DNA from: Halogranum rubrum
GTDB lineage: Archaea > Halobacteriota > Halobacteria > Halobacteriales > Haloferacaceae
DNA: 64,000 nt
Assembly (NCBI RefSeq): GCF_900114455.1
Contig: NZ_FOTC01000002.1
Span: 467,012 to 531,011, forward strand
Direction: 5' to 3'
The notes beneath the pieces are model-generated. The model was given only the letters and a program-made list of their open reading frames with translations. It made no database searches and was not told the DNA's origin. Positions within the stretch are counted from its first letter, which is position 1. Every line of letters starts with the position of its first letter. Positions 25,382 through 34,110 of the stretch are shown here, piece by piece. Made by a program: the position numbers and the translations under genes.

Positions 25382-25699
25382 TCGCGTACTCGGCGACGAC
25401 GTCCCCCCCACCCACAGAGTCTGACATCCCACCCGCCCTCCTCACTCCCGTTCGGTCTCGGCTGGCAGAACTCGCTATCGACGTAAGCTATAAGATTCAG
25501 AACCTCGGTGGTACAATCGTGATTCACGCTGCTGTTGCCACGGGCACGCCCGACACGACAGCAGCCGCAGTCGCTTTTCCGAAACTTCTGAAAAAACGTC
25601 CGTAACATCGCTCGTTGCAGGGGTGGCGACCCTGTCTCGGGTGAACTCCCGACGGCTGTACGGACGATTGACTACCAGCGACACACAGACACAGGACAC
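25382..25699 (+). other. Leader region of the lysine operon
   Basis: A TATAAG box at 25489-25494 is the only good promoter before dapA; no TATA element is found 27 bases before the dapA ATG. The transcript would start near 25515-25519. It contains a 28-codon ORF (25519-25605) and two hairpins, GGGT-GGCG-ACCC at 25621-25632 and TCGGG/CCCGA at 25637-25652. No lysine riboswitch of the bacterial kind is apparent. Confidence 0.45.
25519..25605 (+). CDS. Possible 28-residue leader peptide upstream of dapA
   Basis: GTG start about 27 bases after the TATAAG box, exactly the leaderless spacing; TAA at 25603-25605. The product ends LLKKRP, with consecutive AAA AAA lysine codons in a genome that otherwise prefers AAG. 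Its place between the promoter and two hairpins in front of lysine genes suggests a regulatory uORF, but two lysine codons are a weak sensor. It may equally be a small protein of unknown role. Confidence 0.35.
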   Translation: MIHAAVATGTPDTTAAAVAFPKLLKKRP

Positions 25700-26611
25700 A
25701 TGACAGAGACACACTTCAGCGGGGTCTATCCGGCGATGACGACGCCGTTCACCCCCGAAGGCGACATCGACTTCGAACAACTCCAGACGGACGCACGACG
25801 ACTCGTCGACGCGGGTGTCGACGGTCTCGTCCCCGTCGGGTCGACCGGCGAGAGCGCGACACTCACCCACGACGAGCACGTCGAGGTGGTCGAAGCCGTC
25901 ATCGAGGCGGTCGACGACGTCCCCGTCATCGCGGGGTCGGGGTCGAACTCGACGCGCGAGGCACTCGAACTCTCGAAGCGGTCGGCCGACGCCGGCGCGG
26001 ATGGCCTCTTGCTCATCTCGCCGTACTACAACAAGCCCGAACCGGCCGGGATGGAGGAGCACTACCGGACTATCGCCGACGCCGTCGACGTGCCACAGAT
26101 CGTCTACAACGTCCCCTCGCGGACGGGGCGAAACATCGACGTCGACACCGTCGTCTCGCTCGCTAGCCACGAGAACATCGCGGGCTACAAGGCCGCCAGC
26201 GGCGACTTGAACCGCGTCTCGGAGGTCGTCGAGCGCACGCGCGACGAAGCGTTCGACGTCCTCTCGGGCGACGACGGCCTCACACTTCCCGTGCTCTCGG
26301 TCGGCGGGACGGGGACGATAAGTGTCGTCGCCAACATCGAACCCGAGCGCACCTGCGCGCTCGTCGGTGCAGCACTCTCCGGCGACTTCGAGCGTGCCCG
26401 CGCGATTCACCACGAACTCGGCCCGCTGACCCGACAGCTGTTCGTCGAGACGAACCCGATTCCGGTGAAGGAGGCGATGCAGATGCGCGGTCACGGCTCC
26501 GCGCGGATGCGCCCGCCACTCTCTCGACTCTCGGAGGAACACCGTGACCGACTCCGTGAACTCCTCTCGGAACTCGAAGGGCGCGAACTCGAACAGGAGG
26601 CCGAACGGTGA
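25700..26611 (+). CDS. dapA: 4-hydroxy-tetrahydrodipicolinate synthase
   Basis: A 303-residue class-I aldolase that condenses pyruvate with aspartate semialdehyde, the first step of the lysine/diaminopimelate branch. The family's key residues are present: the GSTGES loop for substrate, the catalytic tyrosine in IVYNVPSRTG and the Schiff-base lysine in AGYKAASGD. It is the first gene of a six-gene run; the stop overlaps dapB by 4 bases (GTGA). In many archaea DapA homologues are sugar aldolases, but the neighbours make the lysine role secure. Confidence 0.95.
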   Translation: MTETHFSGVYPAMTTPFTPEGDIDFEQLQTDARRLVDAGVDGLVPVGSTGESATLTHDEHVEVVEAVIEAVDDVPVIAGSGSNSTREALELSKRSADAGADGLLLISPYYNKPEPAGMEEHYRTIADAVDVPQIVYNVPSRTGRNIDVDTVVSLASHENIAGYKAASGDLNRVSEVVERTRDEAFDVLSGDDGLTLPVLSVGGTGTISVVANIEPERTCALVGAALSGDFERARAIHHELGPLTRQLFVETNPIPVKEAMQMRGHGSARMRPPLSRLSEEHRDRLRELLSELEGRELEQEAER

Positions 26612-27378
26612 CGCGCCTCGCGGTCACCGGCGCAGGCGGGCGCATGGGCCGTGAGGTCATCGAAGCGGCCGGAAAGCGAGAAGACGTCGACGTCGTCCTC
26701 GCAGTGAACCGTAGTGAGATAGACTCGGTCGCCGGTGTCGCTGTCGACGACGCGGCCGACTTTCCGACCCTGCTCACCGAACGAGACCCAGACGTCGTCG
26801 TCGACTTCACCGGTCCCGAGTCGAGCGCGGAGTACGTCTCGGCGTGCGCCGAGGCGGGCGTCGCCGTCGTCGTCGGCACGACTGGATTCGACGAAGACGG
26901 TGAGGCCGCACTCGACGACGCGAGTGAGCAGATTCCGCTGCTCAAGGCCGCGAACTTCGCCCGCGGCGTGGCGGCGCTTCGACAGGCCGTCCGCGAGGCG
27001 GTCGGTGCGCTGCCGGGGTACGACGTCGAACTGATGGAGACCCACCACAACGGGAAGCGAGACGCGCCTTCCGGAACCGCAAACAGCATCCTCGACGATA
27101 TCGAGGACGTTCGCTCGGACCTCACGCACCGAACCCACGGCCGCGAGGGTGACCAACCGCGCGAGGAGGGCGAAATCGGTGTTCACGCCCGTCGTGCGGG
27201 CGACATCACGGGTGAACACGAGGTGCTCGTCGCCGGAAACCACGAACTCCTCTCGCTCACGCACCGCGCAGAGTCTCGGGGCGTCTTCGCCGAAGGCGCA
27301 CTCGACGCAGCAGTATGGGTGGCCGACTGCGACGCTGGCCGCTACGACTTCTTCGACGTAATCGACGCGAACCAATGA
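26608..27378 (+). CDS. dapB: 4-hydroxy-tetrahydrodipicolinate reductase
   Basis: A 256-residue NAD(P)H-dependent reductase for the second step. It has the N-terminal nucleotide loop VTGAGGRMGREV, and the catalytic ETHHNGKRDAPSGTA segment, which contains the His-His and the Lys of the active site. It starts with GTG in an overlap with dapA and ends in an ATGA overlap with dapD. Confidence 0.95.
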   Translation: MTRLAVTGAGGRMGREVIEAAGKREDVDVVLAVNRSEIDSVAGVAVDDAADFPTLLTERDPDVVVDFTGPESSAEYVSACAEAGVAVVVGTTGFDEDGEAALDDASEQIPLLKAANFARGVAALRQAVREAVGALPGYDVELMETHHNGKRDAPSGTANSILDDIEDVRSDLTHRTHGREGDQPREEGEIGVHARRAGDITGEHEVLVAGNHELLSLTHRAESRGVFAEGALDAAVWVADCDAGRYDFFDVIDANQ

Positions 27379-28220
27379 GCCTTCAGACCGACATCGACGA
27401 CCTGTGGAACCAGTATCAGACCGACGACATCGACGCCGACAGCGCCCACTCGAGTGACTTGGACACGCTCGACGAGTTCCTCGCCGCACTGGAAACCGGT
27501 GAGATTCGCGCCGCCGAGAACGACGGCGGGAGCGGCCCCGACGCGTGGTCGGTCAACGAGTGGGTCAAACAGGGCATCCTGCTCAACTTCGGCCTACGCC
27601 ACACCGAACCGCGCGCCTACGGCGACGTGATGTACCACGACGTGTTGCCGCTGCGCGACACCGACGACCTGGCGACACGCGGCACACGCAACACACCGAA
27701 CGGCACTACGATTCGCCGCGGTGCCTATCTCGGCGAGGACTGCATCATGATGAGTCCCTCGTTCGTCAACGTCGGCGCGTACGTCGGCGACGGGACGCTC
27801 GTCGACTCCTGTGACACCGTCGGGTCGTGCGCCCAAATCGGCGAAGGCGTCAAGTTGGGCGCGAACACGCTCATCGGCGGCGTGCTCGAACCCGTCGAGG
27901 ACAACCCGGTCATCGTCGAGGACGGCGTCTCACTGGGTGCTGGCTGTCGCGTGACGTCGGGGTTCGTCGTCGGCGAAAACTCCATCGTCGGCGAGAACAC
28001 GCTTCTCACGCCGCGGATTCCCGTCTACGACCTCGTCGACGAAGAGGTGTTCTACGGCCACCTGCCGGCGAACCGCCGTGCGTTCACCCGGTTCGTGGAG
28101 TCGTCGCTCGGCGACCACGAACTGTTCGCCGGCGGCGCGTACAAACCGGCCGTCGTCGCCCTCGACGTCGAGGAAGACACCATCGACGCGACGCGACGCG
28201 AAGAGGCGCTCCGCGACTGA
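27375..28220 (+). CDS. dapD: Tetrahydrodipicolinate N-succinyltransferase
   Basis: A 281-residue left-handed beta-helix acyltransferase that uses succinyl-CoA. Hexapeptide repeats are clear from about residue 110 (RGAYLGEDCIMMSPSFVNVGAYVGDGTLVD, then GVKLGANTLIGG and NSIVGENTLL). The ATG at 27375 overlaps the dapB stop; the longer frame from 27315 is not used. It shows that this organism uses the succinylase variant of the pathway. Confidence 0.94.
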   Translation: MSLQTDIDDLWNQYQTDDIDADSAHSSDLDTLDEFLAALETGEIRAAENDGGSGPDAWSVNEWVKQGILLNFGLRHTEPRAYGDVMYHDVLPLRDTDDLATRGTRNTPNGTTIRRGAYLGEDCIMMSPSFVNVGAYVGDGTLVDSCDTVGSCAQIGEGVKLGANTLIGGVLEPVEDNPVIVEDGVSLGAGCRVTSGFVVGENSIVGENTLLTPRIPVYDLVDEEVFYGHLPANRRAFTRFVESSLGDHELFAGGAYKPAVVALDVEEDTIDATRREEALRD

Positions 28221-28227
28221 GACAGAG

Positions 28228-29475
28228 ATGACCGACAACCCCGACATCCGACGACTGGCCGACTGGGACGCCGAGCGATTAGACTCGCTAGCCGACGTAC
28301 ACGGTACGCCGCTATACGTAATCGACCTCGACCGGGTTCGAGAGAACTGTGAACGGCTGAAAGCCGCCTTCCCGAGCGAAGACGTGCGATACGCGGTGAA
28401 GGCCCACACCGGCCGCGCAGTGCTCGAAACCGTTCGTGAGGCGGGACTCGCCGCCGAGTGCGCCTCGGCGGGCGAGGTGATGCGCGCGTTCGACGCTGGG
28501 TACGAGGGTGACGAGGTGCAGTACACCGCCGTCAACCCGCCTGCCGAAGACCTCGATTACGTCGTCGACGCGTGGCGGGAGGACCATCCGGACCTCACCG
28601 TCACCGTCGGCGCGGCGGACACCGTCGACCGCCTCCGCGAACGCGGGTTCGACGGGCGACTGTGCGTCCGGGTGAACCCGGGCGTCGGGGCGGGCCACCA
28701 CGAGAAGGTCCAGACTGGCGCGAACGCGAAGTTCGGCGTCCCCTACGACCGCGTTCCCGACCTCCTCGAACGCGCGCGAGACGACTTCGACGTCGTCGGC
28801 ATCCACGCCCACGCCGGGAGCGGTATCTCCGGTGACGACCTAGAGAACCACCGCGAACTCGTCCGTCGGATGGGCGAGTTGGCTCGGCAGGTCGGCGAGT
28901 TGGAGTTCGTCGACGTCGGCGGCGGGTTCGGCGTCCCGTACCACGAGGACGAACCACCGCTGGACCTCGACGCCGTCGCCGAGGCGACCCGCGAGGCAAT
29001 CGGTGAGATAGACGCGACGCTCGCCGTCGAACCCGGCCGCTACGTCGTCGCCGACGCGGGCGTCTTGCTCACGCGGGTGAACACCGTCAAAGAGGCACCT
29101 GAAACGACCGTCGTCGGCGTCGACGCCGGGATGACAACCCTGCTCCGACCGGCGATGTACGACTCGTATCACGCGCTGGCGAATCTGTCCGGAAGCGACC
29201 GGGTGGCAATACCTGTCACGGTCACCGGCCCTATTTGTGAAAGCGCAGACGTACTGTGTGAAGACCGACCATTGCCGCGTCCCGAACGTGGCGACCTGCT
29301 CGCTATCGGCAACGCCGGTGCGTACGGCTACGAGATGACAAGCACCTACAACTCGCGGCCACGGCCGGCCGAAGTCGCGCTCGAATCGTCGGGGTCTCCC
29401 GAATCGAGCGACGCACGATTGGTTCGCCGACGCGAGCAGCGACGCGACCTGACCAAGCTGGAGGACGAAGTATGA
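28228..29475 (+). CDS. lysA: Diaminopimelate decarboxylase
   Basis: A 415-residue PLP enzyme of the alanine-racemase fold that makes lysine from meso-diaminopimelate. Motifs include the PLP lysine in VRYAVKAHTG, HAHAGSGI, VGGGFGVPYH, EPGRYVVADAG, and the substrate site CESADVLCEDRPLP and GAYGYEMTSTYNSRPRPAE. It starts 8 bases after the dapD stop, with the longest gap in this operon, and overlaps dapF by 4 bases. Its position before dapF and dapE is out of pathway order. Confidence 0.95.
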   Translation: MTDNPDIRRLADWDAERLDSLADVHGTPLYVIDLDRVRENCERLKAAFPSEDVRYAVKAHTGRAVLETVREAGLAAECASAGEVMRAFDAGYEGDEVQYTAVNPPAEDLDYVVDAWREDHPDLTVTVGAADTVDRLRERGFDGRLCVRVNPGVGAGHHEKVQTGANAKFGVPYDRVPDLLERARDDFDVVGIHAHAGSGISGDDLENHRELVRRMGELARQVGELEFVDVGGGFGVPYHEDEPPLDLDAVAEATREAIGEIDATLAVEPGRYVVADAGVLLTRVNTVKEAPETTVVGVDAGMTTLLRPAMYDSYHALANLSGSDRVAIPVTVTGPICESADVLCEDRPLPRPERGDLLAIGNAGAYGYEMTSTYNSRPRPAEVALESSGSPESSDARLVRRREQRRDLTKLEDEV

Positions 29476-30359
29476 GTTTACACGCAGACCGAACCGTATC
29501 CTACGAGAAGTACCACGGAACGAGCAACGACTTCATCATCATCGACGCCGACGAGTTCATCCCGAATCGCTACTCGTTTGCGACGACCTACTGCGACCGG
29601 ACGAACGGTGCGGGGACCGACCTCGACATCGACGAAGACGACCACGTCGGCGCAGACGGCGTGCTCTTTCTCGCCTTAGAGGAGAAGTACTCGCCACCGC
29701 GCGTCATCATGACGCTCGTGCAACCCGACGGCTCGACGGCCGCGATGTGCGGCAACGGCGCACGCTGTGCCGCCGCGTGGGCCGCAGAACAGACCGGCGC
29801 GAGCGAAGTGATGGTCGACACGCAGGCGGGCACTCGCCACGCGACTGTCCACGACGACGGCAGCGTCACCATCGAGATGGGCGTCCCCGCGTTCGACCCG
29901 CGCGACGTCCCGCTCACGCACGACGGACCACTCATCGAGGAGGAACTCGAAGGCTTCTCCGTCACTGCCGTCAACACGGGCGTCCCGCACGCGGTCATCT
30001 TCGTCGACGACGTCGACGACGTCGACCTCGAAACCGTCGGCCCGACGCTCCGCTACGCCGACGTCTTCCCCGAAGGCGCGAACGTCACGTTCGCGTCTCC
30101 GAGTGAGAACGGCTTCCGCCAGCGGACCTACGAGCGCGGCGTCGAAGGCGAGACGCAGTCCTGTGGAACGGGTGCCGTCGCCGTCGTCGCCGTCGCGAAG
30201 CGTCTCGGACGCCTCGACGACTGCGAGAGCGTCACCGTCAGCCCGCCGGGTGGCGACCTCGAAATCTCCGTTCCGGACGACGCACCCGCGACGCTGCGCG
30301 GCCCGGTCGACCACGAGTTCGCGGGCGAACTCGGTCGCGACCCCTCGTCTGAGCTGTGA
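29472..30359 (+). CDS. dapF: Diaminopimelate epimerase
   Basis: A 295-residue PLP-independent epimerase that converts LL- into meso-diaminopimelate. Both active-site cysteines are present, in MCGNGARC and QSCGTGA, in the expected two symmetrical halves. It starts in an ATGA overlap with lysA and ends in a GTGA overlap with dapE. Confidence 0.95.
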   Translation: MSLHADRTVSYEKYHGTSNDFIIIDADEFIPNRYSFATTYCDRTNGAGTDLDIDEDDHVGADGVLFLALEEKYSPPRVIMTLVQPDGSTAAMCGNGARCAAAWAAEQTGASEVMVDTQAGTRHATVHDDGSVTIEMGVPAFDPRDVPLTHDGPLIEEELEGFSVTAVNTGVPHAVIFVDDVDDVDLETVGPTLRYADVFPEGANVTFASPSENGFRQRTYERGVEGETQSCGTGAVAVVAVAKRLGRLDDCESVTVSPPGGDLEISVPDDAPATLRGPVDHEFAGELGRDPSSEL

Positions 30360-31453
30360 GTTCGACCGGTTTCGACCCTGTCGAGTTCCTCGCCGACGCC
30401 GTCCGAATCGACTCGACGGCCGAAGCGGTCGCAGAGATGCGGGAGTTTCTCGTCGATACGCTCGCCAGCCACGGTATCGAGGCGACTGTCGACGACGCGG
30501 GCAACACCGTCGCCAGCAAGGGGACGGGGTCGCCACACGTCGTGCTCAACACGCACATCGACACCGTCCCGCCGCACCTTCCCTACGAACGCGACGACGA
30601 GGCGGGCGTCGTCCGCGGCCGTGGCTCCTGCGACGCGAAGGGGCCGCTCGCCGCACTCCTCTCGGCGTTTCTGGCGACAGACCCCGACGAAGGAACCCTG
30701 ACTCTCGCCGTCACGCCGGACGAGGAGGTGTTGTCGACCGGTGCGGCCGCCCTCGACGTCGACGGCGACTGTTACATCGTCGGCGAGCCGACCGGCCTCG
30801 ACGTCTGTAACGCGGCGAAAGGCCGGTTTCAGGGGACGATAACGCTCTCGGGCGTCAGCGCCCACGCCGCCGAACCCGAGTCCGGGGCCAACGCTGTCTC
30901 CGCCGTCGAACAGGTGTTGGCGACGCTCCGGACGTTCGACGCCGAGCGCGACCCACACCCCACGCTCGGTGCGGCGACGCTCACCCCGACGACCATCGAG
31001 GGCGGCGCGGCGACGAACCAGATACCCGCCGACTGCCGACTCGTCGTCGACAGGCGAACGATTCCACCAGAGACGGCCGACGGGTTCCGCGAGTCGCTGG
31101 AGAGGGCGCTCCGCGAGGCGATTCCCGCCGACGTCGGCGTCACGTTCGCACTCACCGACCGCGAGACGCCGTTTCTCGAAGCGTTCGCGACGGACGAAGC
31201 GGACCCGCTGGTGCAGACGCTCGCCTCCGCGGCGACGGACGCCAGTGGCGGTTCCGGTGGAGCGGTCCGACCGTTCACCGCGGCGACCGAAGCGTCCTAC
31301 TTCGCGCCCGCACCCACCGTCGTCTTCGGGCCGGGGTCGCTCGCCGACAGCGAGGGTGCCGTCGCTCACTCCGAACGCGAGTACGTCCCCATCGCAGAGG
31401 TCCGGGCGGCGGCGCGAGCGCTCGAAGCGACGCTCGGCGAGTTGCTCGGGTAA
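30356..31453 (+). CDS. dapE: Succinyl-diaminopimelate desuccinylase
   Basis: A 365-residue M20-family zinc hydrolase. Metal ligands are visible: LNTHIDTVPP (His and Asp), GRGSCDAKGPLAA (Asp), TPDEEVLSTGA (Glu-Glu) and the terminal VFGPGSLADSEGAVAHSERE. The GTG start lies in the overlap with dapF. The aminotransferase (dapC) step is missing from the operon and must be supplied elsewhere, as must aspartate kinase and semialdehyde dehydrogenase. Confidence 0.92.
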   Translation: MSSTGFDPVEFLADAVRIDSTAEAVAEMREFLVDTLASHGIEATVDDAGNTVASKGTGSPHVVLNTHIDTVPPHLPYERDDEAGVVRGRGSCDAKGPLAALLSAFLATDPDEGTLTLAVTPDEEVLSTGAAALDVDGDCYIVGEPTGLDVCNAAKGRFQGTITLSGVSAHAAEPESGANAVSAVEQVLATLRTFDAERDPHPTLGAATLTPTTIEGGAATNQIPADCRLVVDRRTIPPETADGFRESLERALREAIPADVGVTFALTDRETPFLEAFATDEADPLVQTLASAATDASGGSGGAVRPFTAATEASYFAPAPTVVFGPGSLADSEGAVAHSEREYVPIAEVRAAARALEATLGELLG

Positions 31454-31504
31454 CGGAAAGGCCGGTGAAGAACGAAAAGACCGGTGAGAACGGCGAGGCG
31501 GCCG

Positions 31505-31747
31505 TCAGCCGAGGAAGATGTCGATGACGTCGTTCGTCGAGCGGCCACGGTAGAGTTCCGAGTAGCCACAGTTCGTACAGGAGACGACGGTGAACTTGCG
31601 GTTCTGGATGTCGAACATCTTCGAGAGGCCGCCGCCCGTCGTCGCGATGGAGTCGACTTCTGTCTCGGTGTGTCCACACTTCGGACAGCCACGCTCGTCG
31701 CCGAAGTCAGTGCTATCGGTTCCGTTAGTGTTGGTTGGAGGGCACAT
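31505..31747 (-). CDS. Small zinc-ribbon protein
   Basis: An 80-residue protein with two knuckles, C21PKC24 and C57TNC60, separated by a stretch with a Gly triplet and TVVSC. This is the nucleic-acid-binding zinc-ribbon form (DUF2082-like: GCPKCGHTE ... FTVVSCTNCGYSELYRG). A partner and function are unknown. It converges with dapE. Confidence 0.8.
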   Translation of the reverse strand: MCPPTNTNGTDSTDFGDERGCPKCGHTETEVDSIATTGGGLSKMFDIQNRKFTVVSCTNCGYSELYRGRSTNDVIDIFLG

Positions 31748-31792
31748 GCAGGTTTACACACGTACGAACTGTCAAAAAGTCTATCGCCGCGG

Positions 31793-32854
31793 TCAGATCG
31801 ACCGCGAGTCGTCCGGCCTCGTGTCGTTCCACGCCGACCCATCCGCTCCGTGCGGGTAGTACACGCGCCCGTCGCTACCGCCGTCGCGCGTCCCGTGGAG
31901 CGTCAAGAAGACCCACAGCGCGAGCGGTGAGAACGCTGCCGCCAACAGGCCGCCGCCGAGCAGTTGTGCGCCGCTCACGGGTGGGAGTCCCGCGGGTGCG
32001 GCGTCGCCGACGAGGAGTGCCCCCTTCATGCCCATCGCGGCGTGCGGTTCGCAGGCGTACTTGACCACGCCGCGTTCGGTGGCGACGTACTCGAAGGCGT
32101 AACCGGCGTCGCCGCTCATGTCGCTGGCGAAGGACCCGTCGCTGGCGACGACGTTGTGGTAGCCACCCTGTCCGGTCCACTCCCAGCGGACCGTCGTCCC
32201 AGGGTCGACCTGCACGGCGGCCGGTTCGAAGCCGAACGCCCCACCGTTGCCAGTCGCACCGACTTCCACGGTCACGACGTCCTCGCCGCGTCTGTCGACG
32301 GTTCCGGCGAAGTTGTCGACGGTGTCGAACCAGTCGTCGTAGACCGCGGCGGGGTCGTTCTCGGTACTCCCCGCGACGGTGCTGGCCTCGACGCCGGGAA
32401 CCTCGCCCACGACGACGACGCCCTTCATCCCCATCGCGGCGTGCGGTTCGCAGGCGTACTTGACGACACCCTCGGTGTCGGCGACGTACTCGAACGTCTC
32501 ACCCTTCTCGCTCAGGAGTTCGCTGGCGAAACTGCCGTCGGCCGCAGCGACGTTGTGGACGCCGCCCTCGCCGGTCCAGACCCACCGGACCGTCGTTCCA
32601 GGGTCGACCTGCACCGCGGCCGGGCCGAACCCGAACGCGCCGCCGTTGGCGTTAGTGCCGACTTCGACGAGCACCGAGGCCTTCCCACGGGCGTCGACGA
32701 CGCCGTCGTAGTTGTCGACGGTGTCGAGCCAACCGTCGAACGTCTGTGTTCCTGTCTCTTGCGCGGCAACTGTTCCGACCGTCGGTCCCGCCGCGACAGC
32801 GAGACCGGCGGCCGCACCCGCCCGGAGGAAACTGCGTCTACTGACGTCGCTCAT
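31793..32854 (-). CDS. Membrane-anchored twin halocyanin (blue copper protein)
   Basis: A 353-residue exported electron carrier. A Tat signal (SRRSFLRAG) is followed by two plastocyanin-like domains of about 115 residues. Each keeps the type-1 copper ligands: H100, C135, H138, M143 in the first and H233, C268, H271, M276 in the second (YACEPHAAMGM in both). A C-terminal helix (about 296-318) anchors it, with a short acidic tail inside. Its ATG overlaps the stop of the multicopper oxidase gene by 4 bases, so the two are probably electron partners. Two linked copper sites in one chain suggest an electron wire. Confidence 0.88.
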   Translation of the reverse strand: MSDVSRRSFLRAGAAAGLAVAAGPTVGTVAAQETGTQTFDGWLDTVDNYDGVVDARGKASVLVEVGTNANGGAFGFGPAAVQVDPGTTVRWVWTGEGGVHNVAAADGSFASELLSEKGETFEYVADTEGVVKYACEPHAAMGMKGVVVVGEVPGVEASTVAGSTENDPAAVYDDWFDTVDNFAGTVDRRGEDVVTVEVGATGNGGAFGFEPAAVQVDPGTTVRWEWTGQGGYHNVVASDGSFASDMSGDAGYAFEYVATERGVVKYACEPHAAMGMKGALLVGDAAPAGLPPVSGAQLLGGGLLAAAFSPLALWVFLTLHGTRDGGSDGRVYYPHGADGSAWNDTRPDDSRSI

Positions 32855-33999
32855 AGCTCGTACCCCGCGTAGTCCATCACCTTCCGGAAGATGTCGGAGT
32901 CCATCGCCTCGGTGTAGACGGTGGCAGTGAACATCCCGCCGGGGTAGGAGTTGCCGTTGCGGACGTGGTCAACCTTGTGGCAGTGCATCGGGTAGATGCC
33001 CGGGTCGGCGTCGGCGACGAACTCGATGGTGTAGCGCTCGGCGGGACCGATGTTCACCACGTCCTGCAGGTACTGGAGCGGTTCGGGCATCGGGCTTCCA
33101 TCTTTCTCGACGATTTTGAACCGGTGGTTGTGCGTGTGTATCGGGTGGCTCATGAACCCCGCGTTGACGAGGTGGATGCGGACCGTGTCACCCGAGTCGA
33201 CGATGACCGGCGACCCCATCTCGGGGTGTAGTGTGTACGGGGCCGAACGGCCGTTGATGGTGAACACGTCGCCCATGCGGTCGGTGAGCGAGTACTTCAC
33301 GTTCTCGCCGCCGTACTGCCGTGAGAGCCGGGAGTCCCACTCCTTGACCGTCATGAAGTACTCCTTGTCGGCCTCTTCGTAGCCTACGGGGTCGACCCGG
33401 AGGATGCCGTACATCCCCATGTCCATGTGGAACGGGGTGTTGAAGTGGCAGTGATAGAGGTGCGTTCCGGCGACGTTCGCGGGAACCGTGTAGGTGTGTT
33501 TCTCACCCGGCATGACTGTGATGCCCGTCGTCGTGGGGACGCCGTCGTTCATCCACGACTTGCGCACGCCGTGGAAGTGCAGCGTGTGCGGGTGCATGCT
33601 GTCGGAGTTGTCGAGCGTAATCTTCAGTTCAGTCCCTTCGGTGCACCGGAGGACCGGGCCGGGGACGGACGGCGTCCCATCGTTCGCTTGGAACGCCCAC
33701 ACGACGGGGAGCGTGATGGGGCCGTTCATCGCCTCGCCGGGGTGGACTTCGTGGCGAGCGTGGACCGTGCGAAGCGTCACTTCGCCGCCGAGTTCGTCGA
33801 GGTCGACGACTTCCGGCGGGCCGGTGAGCGGGAGGTCTGCGGCCTGTGTCGAGAGTGCCGCGCCGTTCGACGAAGCCTGTTGCGCCATCGGGGCCTGCAT
33901 ACAGCCAGCGACGGCGACGGCACCGGTCGCACCGGTCGCCTTGAGGAAGTCACGTCGAGAGATGCCGGTTCCGGGAGCGCCGATTCTGTCACTGTTCAT
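32851..33999 (-). CDS. Two-domain multicopper oxidase, Tat lipoprotein
   Basis: A 382-residue secreted oxidase. Tat motif SRRDFLK and lipobox AVAGC33 predict a membrane lipoprotein. The trinuclear-cluster ligands are complete: H141/H143 and H183/H185 in domain 1, H288/H290 and H339/H341 in domain 2. Type-1 copper ligands occur in both domains: H136, C184, H191, M196 in domain 1; H285, C340, H345 in domain 2 (the axial position is not Met). That matches the rare type A two-domain oxidases. The HCH patterns argue against a standard NirK nitrite reductase, although the two families are related. The ATG at 33999 is used because the Tat signal then starts correctly. Confidence 0.82.
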   Translation of the reverse strand: MNSDRIGAPGTGISRRDFLKATGATGAVAVAGCMQAPMAQQASSNGAALSTQAADLPLTGPPEVVDLDELGGEVTLRTVHARHEVHPGEAMNGPITLPVVWAFQANDGTPSVPGPVLRCTEGTELKITLDNSDSMHPHTLHFHGVRKSWMNDGVPTTTGITVMPGEKHTYTVPANVAGTHLYHCHFNTPFHMDMGMYGILRVDPVGYEEADKEYFMTVKEWDSRLSRQYGGENVKYSLTDRMGDVFTINGRSAPYTLHPEMGSPVIVDSGDTVRIHLVNAGFMSHPIHTHNHRFKIVEKDGSPMPEPLQYLQDVVNIGPAERYTIEFVADADPGIYPMHCHKVDHVRNGNSYPGGMFTATVYTEAMDSDIFRKVMDYAGYEL

Positions 34000-34110
34000 A
34001 GTTGTCCCGAAGAACCGCATATCGATATAACGAGAAGCCGATTCCCAACGGATGAGAACGTCTCGTGCGCCGGCTTACCCCGTGACAGTGATCTGGTGTC
34101 GCCGAAGGCG

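Noticed and set aside
32851-33999. Annotation as NirK nitrite reductase
   Set aside because: NirK lacks the paired HCH motifs. Here all eight trinuclear-cluster histidines are present, which indicates a multicopper oxidase.
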